NCBI GenBank assembly: GCA_017512705.1
Contig: JAFWEX010000026.1
Span: 62,001 to 126,000, forward strand
Direction of reading: 5' to 3'
Source: Paenibacillus sp.
Lineage (GTDB): Bacteria; Bacillota; Bacilli; Paenibacillales; Paenibacillaceae
Length of the DNA stretch: 64,000 nucleotides
Shown: in pieces, positions 1 through 8,202 of the stretch
Numbering within the stretch: position 1 is the stretch's first letter
Layout: each line of letters opens with the position of its first letter
The notes under the pieces: model-generated
Told to the model about the DNA's origin: nothing
Database searches by the model: none
What the model saw: only the letters and a program-made list of their open reading frames with translations
Made by a program: the position numbers and the translations under genes

Positions 1-112
1 CAAGTAGATAGATTATCATTCTCCCTAATTTGCAAGTGCTTACAACAAGAGGATTATATTCGATTTCAAAAATGTCGTCAATGATTCCCATCACACGGCT
101 ATACGATGGAAC

Positions 113-141
113 ATAAAAAAGACTCTCATAACGAGAGCCTT
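113..141 (-). terminator. Intrinsic terminator after the first solute-binding protein gene
   Basis: A 7-bp stem with a 5-nt loop (121-139) is followed on the minus strand by six T residues (115-120). It lies about 40 bases past the stop codon of the gene ending at 179, so it closes the sugar ABC operon. The first 112 bases of the window hold no gene that I can support. Confidence 0.85.
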
Positions 142-178
142 TCTTATATTGATGAACTTAAACTGAGAGTAATTCCTC

Positions 179-1888
179 TTATTTTACATCTTTACCTGTC
201 CAGAGAGATACACGGTCTTTGATCCATTCCGTATATTGTTTCTCCATCTCCACTGCACCGGCTTTGTCCAGTTCAGCCAGGAACGCATCATAGGTTGCAT
301 CAAAGTTCGCTGGTGAAGTCAGGACTGCTTCAGGAATCCGTTTGCGAACGATATCCTGTGTTTTTTGGAATTTCACACTGTAATCTGTACCTGAAGGTAC
401 TGGCATATTATATGCTGCACCCCACTCTTTCAGCTTCAGATCATCTTCAGAAGGATAGAAATCCTTCCATGTGTTAATGCCATACGCTTTCAACGTTTCC
501 TTCTCAGCTGCTGTGTATCCAGCCTGAATCTGCTCTGGGAAGTTGGTTGTATAATAATTGTCTGTGGAATCCTTAACGCCATCACCATATCTGGCACTGA
601 AAATATTGTACATACCGATGCCTGTTTCTTTGGTGAATGCGGAGTTATCGTTCACTTTACGATCCTGAATATCCTGTGGAATAACACGTTTTCCATCTTC
701 TACCTTATAGTGCTCACCTTCAATTCCCCAGTTTCTCAGGACTTGACCTTCATCGGATGCAAGCCAATCCATGAACTTGATGATGCGAACCGGGTCTTTT
801 GCTGAAGTTGTGATGCCAATGCCGTAACCATCAAAGCCCGTTGGCTGGAAGGTATGGTCTACGATGTCCTTGTTCAGTGAGACGGAGAAGTGAGCATACG
901 TGCTGTCATCCTTGCCTGCAGATTTCAGTGCATTCTCTGCTTCTCCATAGTTCCACTCCTGATCGATCAGACCAAGCACACGACCACTTGCAATTTTGGA
1001 TTTGTACTGATCATCCTTCTGTACAAATGTATCTTTGTCCAGAAGACCTTCATTGTACATTTTGTTCAGCCAGCGGAAGTACTCCTTCTCCTCTGGACGT
1101 TTGTAGTGCAGTTTCGCTTCATACGTCTCTGGGTCGATGTAGTACTCACCATCATCCGGTGCGCCCGTCGCTTGGAAAGCCGGATTCGTAACTGTGATCA
1201 TGATTTTCCAGTCATCGGCATTCAGCGTCAGTGGAATAGTTGGCTGACCATCAATGGTTGGATGCTTTTCATAATACGCACGAAGTACATTTTCGTAATC
1301 TTCAAGTGTTTTCACTTCAGGGTAACCGAGTTCTTTTAGTACCTTTTGCTGGATTTCGAATCCACCTGTGGCATCAAATACAACGTTGTCTACACCCATA
1401 TTAGTCGGGATGGTGTAGATTGCCTGATCTTCGGTGCTGTATTTCAGACGGTTCATCTGATCACCATAGATTTTTTTCAGATTAGGAGCGTGCTCTTCAA
1501 TCAGATCAGTAAGGTCAAGCATTGCTCCTGCATCCACCAGCTTCGACAAGTTTCCTTTTGGGAAAATCATATCTGGATAATCGCCACTGGCTGCCATCAA
1601 TGCAACCTTTTGGTCACCGCCATTGTTAACATCATATTCCGCTTCAATCGTAACTCCTGTTTGTTTCGTGATCTCTTTACCTACGGCATCCTGCATGTTG
1701 TTCCAGGTTGGACTTGGGTCCGCACCGAAGAACGAGATCGTAATCGAGTCGGTACCGCTAGATTCAGTCGTTTCCTTGCTGCCAGAATTACCACATCCAG
1801 CTGTAACCAACATTGCACTAGCAAGCATTAACATTGCAATCGTCTTCGGTGTCTTACCTGTGATTCTGCCTTTCATTCTGCCTCTCAT
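179..1888 (-). CDS. Lipoprotein sugar-binding protein, LplA/YtcQ type (paralog 1)
   Basis: Extracellular solute-binding lipoprotein of a carbohydrate ABC importer, 569 residues, the usual size for the LplA/YtcQ branch. A positively charged N-terminus and hydrophobic stretch lead to the lipobox LVTAGC, so the mature protein should be lipid-anchored outside the membrane. The start at 1888 has AGGAGA eight bases upstream. It is the third of three tandem paralogs on this strand and the last gene of the island. From about residue 110 to 540 it is nearly identical to the neighbour at 2019-3719, while the first 100 residues and parts of the C-terminus differ, which points to a recent duplication with divergence at the ends. 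The substrate is unknown; an oligosaccharide fits the nearby GH2 enzyme and LplBC permeases. Confidence 0.93.
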   Translation of the reverse strand: MRGRMKGRITGKTPKTIAMLMLASAMLVTAGCGNSGSKETTESSGTDSITISFFGADPSPTWNNMQDAVGKEITKQTGVTIEAEYDVNNGGDQKVALMAASGDYPDMIFPKGNLSKLVDAGAMLDLTDLIEEHAPNLKKIYGDQMNRLKYSTEDQAIYTIPTNMGVDNVVFDATGGFEIQQKVLKELGYPEVKTLEDYENVLRAYYEKHPTIDGQPTIPLTLNADDWKIMITVTNPAFQATGAPDDGEYYIDPETYEAKLHYKRPEEKEYFRWLNKMYNEGLLDKDTFVQKDDQYKSKIASGRVLGLIDQEWNYGEAENALKSAGKDDSTYAHFSVSLNKDIVDHTFQPTGFDGYGIGITTSAKDPVRIIKFMDWLASDEGQVLRNWGIEGEHYKVEDGKRVIPQDIQDRKVNDNSAFTKETGIGMYNIFSARYGDGVKDSTDNYYTTNFPEQIQAGYTAAEKETLKAYGINTWKDFYPSEDDLKLKEWGAAYNMPVPSGTDYSVKFQKTQDIVRKRIPEAVLTSPANFDATYDAFLAELDKAGAVEMEKQYTEWIKDRVSLWTGKDVK

Positions 1889-1927
1889 TGTCTATCTCTC
1901 CTATTTGTGAAAGATTTATCTGTATAA

Positions 1928-1941
1928 CAGGCCGGAGCCTG
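1928..1941. other. Small hairpin in the leader of paralog 1
   Basis: A perfect 5-bp inverted repeat (CAGGC/GCCTG, 4-nt loop) lies about 40 bases before the start at 1888. A related 6-bp hairpin sits at the same place before paralog 2 (3762-3778), and both are flanked by similar sequence (ctgtat... and ...catacc). The leader was therefore duplicated with the gene. No U-run follows, so it is not an intrinsic terminator. Confidence 0.5.
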
Positions 1942-2018
1942 AGCATACCGTATATATCAAAGAAAATATGATTACTTGTAACAAACAAAATCAGACTACA
2001 CTCATTGGATTCTCTAAC

Positions 2019-3719
2019 TTATTTCACATCTTTACCTGTCCAGAGGGATACACGATCCTTAATCCATACGGTGTATTGTTTTTCCATCTCCACTGCACCT
2101 GCTTTATCCAGTTCAGCGAGTAGTCCATCATACACACTATCGAATTGATCCGGCTTTGCCAAAATCGCTTCTGGAATCCGTTTGCGGATGATATCCTGTG
2201 TTTTTTGGAATGTTACATTGTACTCCGTATCGGACGGCACAGGCATGTTATAGGCTGCTCCCCAATCCTTCAGCTTCAATTCATCCTCAGACGGGAAGAA
2301 GTCTTTCCAAGTGGTAATGCCATAGGCTTTCAACGTTTCTTTCTCAGCCGCTGTGTATCCAGCTTGAATCTGCTCTGGGAAGTTGGTTGTGTAGTAGTTG
2401 TCTGTAGAGTCCTTCACACCGTCACCGTATCTTGCACTAAAGATGTTATACATCCCAATTCCAGACTCTTTAGTGAAGGCGGAGTTATCATTGATTTTGC
2501 GATCCTGAACATCTTCCGGTACGATCCGTTTCCCATTTTCCACTTTGTAGTGCTGGTTCTCAACACCCCAGTTTCTGAGGACTTGACCTTCGTCGGAAGC
2601 CAGCCAATCCATAAACTTGATGATCCGAACGGGATCTTTCGCAGACGTTGTGATTCCGATACCGTATCCGTCAAAGCCGGTAGGCTGGAAGGTATGATCT
2701 ACGATGTCCTTGTTCAGAGAGACGGAAAAGTGAGCATACGTGCTCTCACCGTTATTTTTGGATTTGAGCGCATTCTCAGCTTCGCCATAGTTCCACTCCT
2801 GGTCAATCAGACCAAGAACGCGGCCACTTGCGATTTTGGACTTATACTGATCATCCTTTTGTACGAATGTATCTTTGTCCAAAAGGCCTTCGTTGTACAT
2901 TTTGTTAAGCCAGCGGAAGTATTCTTTCTCCTCCGGACGTTTATAGTGAAGCTTCGCTTCATAGGTCTCAGGATCAATATAATATTCACCATCGTCTGGT
3001 CCACCTGTTGCCTGGAAGGCCGGATTTGTAACCGTAATCATAATCTTCCAGTCATCGGCATTCAGCGTGAGCGGAATGGTCGGTTGTCCGTCGATGGTTG
3101 GATGTTTCTCATAGTAAGTCCGCAGCACATTTTCATAATCTTCGAGAGTTTTCACTTCGGGGTAGCCCAGCTCTTTCAACACCTTCTGCTGAATCTCGAA
3201 TCCGCCAGTAGCATCAAAAGCAACGTTACCTACGCCCATGTTCGTTGGGATCGTGTAGATGGCCTGATCTTCTGTGCTATATTTCAGACGGTTCATCTGG
3301 TCACCATAGATTTTCTTCAGATTGGGAGCATGCTCCTCAATCAGGTCGGTTAGATCCAGCATTGCACCCGCATCTACCAGCTTCGACAGGTTTCCTTTTG
3401 GATAGATAATATCAGGGTAATCACCACTGGCTGTCATGAGCGGAATCTTCTGGTCGCCACCATTATTCACGTCATACTCAGCTTCAAGCGTAACACCTGT
3501 TGCCTTCGTAATTTCTTGCCCGACAGCATCTTTCATGTTGTTCCAGTTCGGACTCGCATCTGCTCCAAAGAAAGTAAAGGTGATCGGCGTCGTTGTGTCA
3601 CCTGAGTCCACCGGTTTCTCTGAGGCTGCATTCCCTCCACTATTACCGCATCCTGCTGTCACGGCAAGAGCGCTAGCCAACAAAAGCATTGCAAATGTCT
3701 TTGGTGTTCTGCCCTTCAT
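2019..3719 (-). CDS. Lipoprotein sugar-binding protein, LplA/YtcQ type (paralog 2)
   Basis: Second of three tandem binding lipoproteins, 566 residues. The signal peptide ends in a lipobox (AVTAGC). The start at 3719 has an AAGGGGG ribosome site about eight bases upstream. It shares long identical blocks with paralog 1, such as LSKLVDAGAMLDLTDLIEEH and HFSVSLNKDIVDHTFQ, and differs in the N-terminal 100 residues. A sigma-A-like promoter with a cre box lies about 250 bases upstream (3950-3999), so paralogs 2 and 1 can be transcribed independently of paralog 3 and the permeases. The duplicates may bind related sugars, or one may be surplus. Confidence 0.93.
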   Translation of the reverse strand: MKGRTPKTFAMLLLASALAVTAGCGNSGGNAASEKPVDSGDTTTPITFTFFGADASPNWNNMKDAVGQEITKATGVTLEAEYDVNNGGDQKIPLMTASGDYPDIIYPKGNLSKLVDAGAMLDLTDLIEEHAPNLKKIYGDQMNRLKYSTEDQAIYTIPTNMGVGNVAFDATGGFEIQQKVLKELGYPEVKTLEDYENVLRTYYEKHPTIDGQPTIPLTLNADDWKIMITVTNPAFQATGGPDDGEYYIDPETYEAKLHYKRPEEKEYFRWLNKMYNEGLLDKDTFVQKDDQYKSKIASGRVLGLIDQEWNYGEAENALKSKNNGESTYAHFSVSLNKDIVDHTFQPTGFDGYGIGITTSAKDPVRIIKFMDWLASDEGQVLRNWGVENQHYKVENGKRIVPEDVQDRKINDNSAFTKESGIGMYNIFSARYGDGVKDSTDNYYTTNFPEQIQAGYTAAEKETLKAYGITTWKDFFPSEDELKLKDWGAAYNMPVPSDTEYNVTFQKTQDIIRKRIPEAILAKPDQFDSVYDGLLAELDKAGAVEMEKQYTVWIKDRVSLWTGKDVK

Positions 3720-3761
3720 GTGTAATCCCCCTTTGGATAAAATGAAGCTGTATATTTGTAC

Positions 3762-3778
3762 AACAGGTCTCGCCTGTT
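3762..3778. other. Small hairpin in the leader of paralog 2
   Basis: A perfect 6-bp inverted repeat, AACAGG/CCTGTT with a 5-nt loop, lies about 45 bases before the start at 3719. It has a counterpart at 1928-1941. No U-run follows. Confidence 0.5.
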
Positions 3779-3949
3779 CATACCATATCCGGGTGAATCC
3801 AATGTTTTTCTCAGAATCAGTGACATTATAAGCGCTTACTAATTTCCAGTTGATAGCGGATGCAACTCTGACTTACCATACATCAATCACTTTAAAACCA
3901 TTCCATTTCTCAGCTGCAATTGGATCAATCGAACTGATCCAACCCTTAA

Positions 3950-3999
3950 TGTAAGTGCTTTCACATTTGAATCATAATATCTTGTAAAACCCTTGTCAA
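3950..3999 (-). promoter_or_regulatory. Internal promoter with overlapping cre-like box, for paralogs 2 and 1
   Basis: On the minus strand TTGACA (3994-3999) and TATGAT (3971-3976) are 17 bp apart, close to the sigma-A consensus. Just past the -10, TGAAAGCACTTACA (3950-3963) resembles a CcpA cre site with the central CG changed to CA, placed over the expected start of transcription. A second cre-like palindrome, AGTAAGCGCTTATA, lies at 3827-3840. The rest of the 394-base gap 3720-4113 holds no gene that I can support. Sugar repression through CcpA is inferred from site similarity. Confidence 0.65.
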
Positions 4000-4046
4000 T
4001 AGCTAAACACAAAAATATAAAACGGTTTCTCTAAAACGTTTTCTGT

Positions 4047-4080
4047 TGTAATCAAACCCGATAGTTCGGGTTTGATTACA
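4047..4080. other. 14-bp perfect stem-loop after paralog 3
   Basis: TGTAATCAAACCCG pairs exactly with its complement across a 6-nt loop. It lies 34 bases past the stop at 4114. On the minus strand no U-run follows, so it is more likely a 3' mRNA protector, or a weak or factor-assisted stop, than a standard intrinsic terminator. Confidence 0.6.
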
Positions 4081-4113
4081 TTTTCAAAACGTACTGCTGG
4101 GAATAGGACAACA

Positions 4114-5793
4114 CTAATCAACGTTCCACAATCGAACGCGATTTTGAATCCATTCTGTATATTGTTTTTCCATTTTTTCTGCCCCTGCCTGGTTCAGTTC
4201 GTCGATCATGCCGTCATAGATGACATCAAACTCTTTAGGTGAACTTAAGACAGCTTCAGGAATCCGTTTGCGAATAATATCCTGAGTTTTCTGGGAAATG
4301 ACATTATAATCCGAGTCTCCAGGAGTAGGCATATCATATGCTGCCCCCCAAGGTTTAACAGGAAATTCCTCTTCACTCGGAAACAGATCCTTCCATGTGG
4401 ATGCACCGTATGCCGCAAGGGTCTCCCTCTCTGCTTCAGTGTATGCAGCTTCAATCTGTTCAGGAAAGTTCGTCGTATAATAATTATTTGTAGAGTCCTT
4501 CACGCCATCTCCGTAACGCCCGGACATATTTTGGTACAATCCAATACCGGATTCCTTCTGGAATGTAGATGCATGGTTTGTTTTTTTATCCTGTACATCC
4601 ATCGGAATAACACGCTTTCCGTCCTTGATCTCGTAGTGCTTGCCTTCAATTCCCCAATTCATTAGAATCTGCCCTTCTTCAGAAGCCAGATAATCAAAAA
4701 ACTGGATTGTTCGCACCGGATCAGGATTTGCAGTAGTTATACCGATCCCCCAGCCAGACATAAAACCGGGATCTTGAAAAGAGTGATCCTTCATCTCTTC
4801 AGTCAGTGTTACTGGGAAATGAGAATAGGTTAACTCTCCCTTACCCGCTGATTTCAGAGCATCTTCTGCTTCGGCATAGCCCCAATCCTGATCGATCACC
4901 CCCAGCACGCGTCCACTTGCAATCTTGGATTTATACTGATCTGATTTTTGTACAAAACTTTCTTGATCAAGCAAACCTTCGTTGTACATATGATTCAACC
5001 AGCGGAAGTACTCTTTTTCCTCCGGGCGTTTGTAATGTAGCTTCGCTTCGTGAGTATCCGGATGGATGTAGTATTCGCCATCATCCGGTGCCCCTGTCGC
5101 CAGAAAAGCCGGATTCGTGACGGTGATCATGATTCTCCAGTTATCTGCATCCAGCGTTAACGGAATAGTCGGCTGGCCATCGGTCATCGGATGTTTATCA
5201 CGATATGCCCTTAGTACATTTTCATAATCCTGAAGTGTTCGTACCTCAGGATATCCCAGCTCTTTCAGAACACGATGTTGAATGCCGAATCCTCCACCAG
5301 CATCGAAGTACTTCTGGTCTACCGCATAATACGAAGGCAACACATAAATTGCCTGATCCTCGTTACTGTATTTCAACCGATCCATGTAATTACCATACAG
5401 CTTCTTCAGGTTGGGAGCATGTTGTTCAATAAGGTCTGTCAGATCCAGCATTGCTCCAGCATCCACCAACTTGCTAAGCTCGCCTTTGGGTGAAACGATA
5501 TCGGGAAAATCTCTGCTTGCAACCATTAGCGATACTCTGTCCTGTCCTCCACTAACGGCAAATTCACCGTTAAGGGTTACGCCTGTTTTTGCTGTAATGA
5601 CTTTGCCAACTTCATCCTGCATGCCATTCCAGTTCGGATTCGGATCAACACTGAAAAAATCGAATGTAAGGTCAGACGTCGCTCCGTTTGTATCCGTAAC
5701 TGGCGTTTGATCACCACCCCTTTGATCGCAGGCTGTGAACAAAAGTAAAGCTAGAACTGGCGCCAGCGCAAACTTCATTTTGAAACTGGCCAT
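4114..5793 (-). CDS. Lipoprotein sugar-binding protein, LplA/YtcQ type (paralog 3)
   Basis: First of the three tandem binding lipoproteins in transcription order, 559 residues. The hydrophobic leader ends at a lipobox-like FTAC (LALLLFTAC). The start at 5793 follows GGGAGG. It is clearly homologous to paralogs 1 and 2 across its length (the shared TIPLTLDAD-W-IMITVTNPAF region, the KLHYKRPEEKEYFRWLN block) but more diverged, so it is probably the older copy or one with a different specificity. It is separated from the permease gene upstream by a structured 200-base gap, and is presumably the main binding partner of the LplB/LplC permeases. Confidence 0.92.
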   Translation of the reverse strand: MASFKMKFALAPVLALLLFTACDQRGGDQTPVTDTNGATSDLTFDFFSVDPNPNWNGMQDEVGKVITAKTGVTLNGEFAVSGGQDRVSLMVASRDFPDIVSPKGELSKLVDAGAMLDLTDLIEQHAPNLKKLYGNYMDRLKYSNEDQAIYVLPSYYAVDQKYFDAGGGFGIQHRVLKELGYPEVRTLQDYENVLRAYRDKHPMTDGQPTIPLTLDADNWRIMITVTNPAFLATGAPDDGEYYIHPDTHEAKLHYKRPEEKEYFRWLNHMYNEGLLDQESFVQKSDQYKSKIASGRVLGVIDQDWGYAEAEDALKSAGKGELTYSHFPVTLTEEMKDHSFQDPGFMSGWGIGITTANPDPVRTIQFFDYLASEEGQILMNWGIEGKHYEIKDGKRVIPMDVQDKKTNHASTFQKESGIGLYQNMSGRYGDGVKDSTNNYYTTNFPEQIEAAYTEAERETLAAYGASTWKDLFPSEEEFPVKPWGAAYDMPTPGDSDYNVISQKTQDIIRKRIPEAVLSSPKEFDVIYDGMIDELNQAGAEKMEKQYTEWIQNRVRLWNVD

Positions 5794-5853
5794 AATGGTA
5801 ATCCTCCCTGTTCATATGTCTGTCTAGTAGGGAACTGATTGTTCCTCTCTATA

Positions 5854-5925
5854 GCTTCATGAATATTCGCTGCCGCTGGCACAGACGCAGTCATACCACG
5901 GTATGGGCAGAACGAATATTCCGAG
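5854..5925. other. Large intercistronic stem-loop between permease and binding protein
   Basis: GAATATTCG (5861-5869) pairs with CGAATATTC (5913-5921), and the pairing continues inwards through CTGCC/GGCAG and outwards through AGCT/AGCT. A second perfect hairpin, CATACC-ac-GGTATG (5892-5905), sits inside. No U-run follows on either strand. In operons where the binding protein is needed in excess, such elements often stabilise or process the mRNA; that role is inferred here. Confidence 0.65.
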
Positions 5926-5996
5926 CTTCTTATATAAGTACACCATTATAGGGGGTTCGTCTATTATTAGGCCAGTCTTTACATCTGAGCGAAGGT

Positions 5997-6899
5997 CTAT
6001 GCTTTTACGGCTCCAAGCGTCATACCGCCAACAAAGTACTTCTGCAGGAACGGATAGACGATAAGGATCGGGACGGTTACTACGATGGTAATGGCCATTT
6101 TAATGGATTCGGGTGATATCTGTGCCATCTGCTGCGCCATATCATTCGCATTTCGCCCGGCCCCAGAGCCTTGTTGTGTACTTTGCAGTACCTTCATCAG
6201 CTCATATTGTAACGTTGTCAGATGAGCCTTCGAGCCGTTATAGAGGTACGTATCAAACCACGCATTCCACTGACCTACTGCCAAGAAAAGAGCAATCGTT
6301 GCGAGTACCGGCTTACACAGGGGCAAAATGATACGGTAATAAATGGTGAAATCATTCGCACCGTCTAGCTTGGCCGATTCCTGCAAGGCATATGGCAGAC
6401 CATCAATGAATGAACGGATGATAAATACGTTCCACGCACTGATCATACCAGGCAATACATATACCCAGAATGTACCGATCAGGTTCAGGTCACGCATCAG
6501 GATATATACTGGAATCAGACCACCCGAGAAATACATGGTCAGCGCCAGAGCTGTGGATACAAATTTTCGAAGACCAAAATCAGGTCGACTTAGTGTAAAA
6601 GCAATCATTGAAGAACTGATCAGACCAAGCAGTGTACCTACGAGCGTACGCATAATGGAGATTTTCAGACCTTGCAGCAAGCCTTCATATTGAAAGATCG
6701 TCTGGTAGTTCTGCAATGTAAACTCACGAGGCCATAGGTAAATTCCACCGCGCACCGTGTCCGCTGAGTTATTAAGCGAGATCGCCAGTACGTTAAGGAA
6801 TGGGTAGAGTGTTACAATCAGCACCATGGTCATTGCGAGGATATTGAATATATCGAACAGTTTATCGCCCCGTGTAGCATTGAATGTTTTGTTCGCCAT
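5997..6899 (-). CDS. Carbohydrate ABC transporter permease, LplC/YtcP type
   Basis: Inner-membrane half of a sugar importer, 300 residues with about six hydrophobic segments. The EAA loop that contacts the ATPase is visible as ESAKLDGANDFTIYYRIILP. The ending FLQKYFVGGMTLGAVKA is typical of this branch. The start at 6899 has GGGAGGGG upstream. It lies 14 bases after the LplB-type gene, so the two are cotranscribed and probably form the heterodimeric channel. No ATP-binding subunit is encoded in the island, as is usual for LplABC-like systems, which borrow a shared ATPase such as MsmX. Confidence 0.95.
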   Translation of the reverse strand: MANKTFNATRGDKLFDIFNILAMTMVLIVTLYPFLNVLAISLNNSADTVRGGIYLWPREFTLQNYQTIFQYEGLLQGLKISIMRTLVGTLLGLISSSMIAFTLSRPDFGLRKFVSTALALTMYFSGGLIPVYILMRDLNLIGTFWVYVLPGMISAWNVFIIRSFIDGLPYALQESAKLDGANDFTIYYRIILPLCKPVLATIALFLAVGQWNAWFDTYLYNGSKAHLTTLQYELMKVLQSTQQGSGAGRNANDMAQQMAQISPESIKMAITIVVTVPILIVYPFLQKYFVGGMTLGAVKA

Positions 6900-6913
6900 A
6901 ATGTCTCCCCTCC

Positions 6914-7897
6914 CTACATGATGCTTTCTTTAGTGAATTTTTTGAACAAACCATTGGCAGTAAACAGAAGGATGATACTCACCACGGAGTTGAAAATACC
7001 TATCGCTGTACCATACGAGAATCGGCCCATATTCAAACCGTAATTGAGGGCATAGAGATCAAGAACTTCCGAGTAATCCAAGACCAGACTGTTCTGCAGC
7101 AAAAATTGTTTCTCAAAGCCAATACTGATCAGATGTCCGATGGACATAATGAACAATACCGAGATCGTTGTCCGGATCCCCGGTAACGTGATATGCCACA
7201 TTTGTCTGAATCGATTGGCACCATCTACACGAGAAGCCTCGTATAACTCTTGGTCAATACCTGTAATTGCCGCCAGATAGATGATTGCGTTCCAGCCTGT
7301 TTCTTTCCACATATCTGAAGCGGTTACAATGTACCAGAACAGGTTTCCTTTCGCCATGAACTGAATCGGCTGGTCAATAATATTGAGTCCGATTAACAGA
7401 TCATTAACAATTCCGCCATCCGTTGATAGCATCTTGGTTATAATCCCCGCAACAACGACCCAGGAGACAAAGTGAGGAAGGTACGAAACGGTCTGTACAG
7501 CCCGCTTGAAAAACATGCCTTTCATTTCGTTCAGAAGGATGGCAAAGAATATCGGTACGATAAAACCAACAATCAGTCCCATCAAACTCATCGCAAGTGT
7601 ATTTCGAAGCACCAGATAGAAACGGTCATCACTGAACAATTCTACGAAGTGTTTAAAACCAACCCATTCTTGTTCACCGAACGATCTGGCCGGTTTATAG
7701 TTTTGAAAAGCCATCGTCCATCCCCATAGTGGCAGATAGTTGAATACAAAAACCCAAGCGACGAATGGCAATGACATAAGATAAAGGTACTTCTGCTGCT
7801 TCATTCTGTCCCAAATTCCGTTCCGCCGTTTTTTCACTGGCAGTTTGGGGTCACTGCTTCTTTTTGCGGAAGCGGATTTTTTTGTTAGCGTTTCCAT
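6914..7897 (-). CDS. Carbohydrate ABC transporter permease, LplB/YteP type
   Basis: Membrane permease of 327 residues with a basic cytoplasmic N-terminus (SAKRSSDPKLPVKKRRNG) and about six membrane segments. The EAA loop reads EASRVDGANRFRQMWHITLP. The start at 7897 has a strong AGGAGG site. It is the first gene of the permease/binding-protein operon, and the 305-base region before it carries the repeats and cre-like boxes listed separately. Partner of the permease at 5997-6899. Confidence 0.95.
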   Translation of the reverse strand: METLTKKSASAKRSSDPKLPVKKRRNGIWDRMKQQKYLYLMSLPFVAWVFVFNYLPLWGWTMAFQNYKPARSFGEQEWVGFKHFVELFSDDRFYLVLRNTLAMSLMGLIVGFIVPIFFAILLNEMKGMFFKRAVQTVSYLPHFVSWVVVAGIITKMLSTDGGIVNDLLIGLNIIDQPIQFMAKGNLFWYIVTASDMWKETGWNAIIYLAAITGIDQELYEASRVDGANRFRQMWHITLPGIRTTISVLFIMSIGHLISIGFEKQFLLQNSLVLDYSEVLDLYALNYGLNMGRFSYGTAIGIFNSVVSIILLFTANGLFKKFTKESIM

Positions 7898-7939
7898 CTA
7901 CGTTCCCCCTCCTCTGTTTTTATAAAATAATCATAAGCG

Positions 7940-7953
7940 ATAGAGCGTTTTCA
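7940..7953 (-). promoter_or_regulatory. Possible cre box before the permease operon
   Basis: On the minus strand TGAAAACGCTCTAT matches the first ten positions of the cre consensus and is weaker at its end. It lies about 45 bases before the start at 7897. A second AAAACGTTTT palindrome lies farther out at 8105-8120. I could not place a confident -35/-10 pair in this region. Confidence 0.4.
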
Positions 7954-7969
7954 AAATACCAGCTGGATT

Positions 7970-8038
7970 TTAGAGAAAATCATATAAAAATTAGAGATTC
8001 CCCACTAAAATCAGACATTCATCAGTTAAAATTAGAGA
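7970..8038. promoter_or_regulatory. Four phased direct repeats, putative AraC-type regulator sites
   Basis: The heptamer TYAGASA occurs at 7970-7976 (TTAGAGA), 7991-7997 (TTAGAGA), 8011-8017 (TCAGACA) and 8032-8038 (TTAGAGA); the last three follow an A-tract and the first follows ATT. The offsets are 21, 20 and 21 bp, two helical turns each, so all lie on one DNA face. This is the pattern expected for AraC-family activators, and the AraC-type regulator at 11365-12981 is the obvious candidate. The binding itself is inferred. Confidence 0.6.
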
Positions 8039-8159
8039 TATCTCACACTCAAGTTCATGCGTACATTCTAGATATGGGTATTTTTTAACTTTATAAGGAT
8101 ATAATCGAAAACGTTTTATAGAAATCGTTTACTTCTCGTTTTGAACATCAAAAATGCAC

Positions 8160-8187
8160 ATAAAAAAAGAGACCTTTGCAGGTCTCT
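8160..8187 (-). terminator. Intrinsic terminator after the GH2 gene
   Basis: GAGACC/GGTCTC stem (8169-8186) with a 6-nt loop, followed on the minus strand by seven T residues (8162-8168). It lies 16 bases past the GH2 stop codon, so the GH2 gene and the permease operon are separate transcripts. Confidence 0.9.
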
Positions 8188-8202
8188 CGGTCATCTCTTA
8201 AG

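Noticed and set aside
31-44. A cre-like sequence TGCAAGTGCTTACA at the left edge
   Set aside because: The centre is TG rather than CG and no gene start lies near it in the window.
841-1831. Several open frames antisense to binding protein 1
   Set aside because: They are mirror frames of 179-1888 caused by its codon bias.
2145-3353. A 402-residue open frame on the plus strand
   Set aside because: It lies wholly inside the antisense of the binding-protein gene 2019-3719, has no ribosome site, and its sequence has no family features.
4021-4046. AAAACGTTTT-type sequences near 4031 resembling cre sites
   Set aside because: Placed far from the promoter at 3971-3999 and the match is only to the core; not listed separately.
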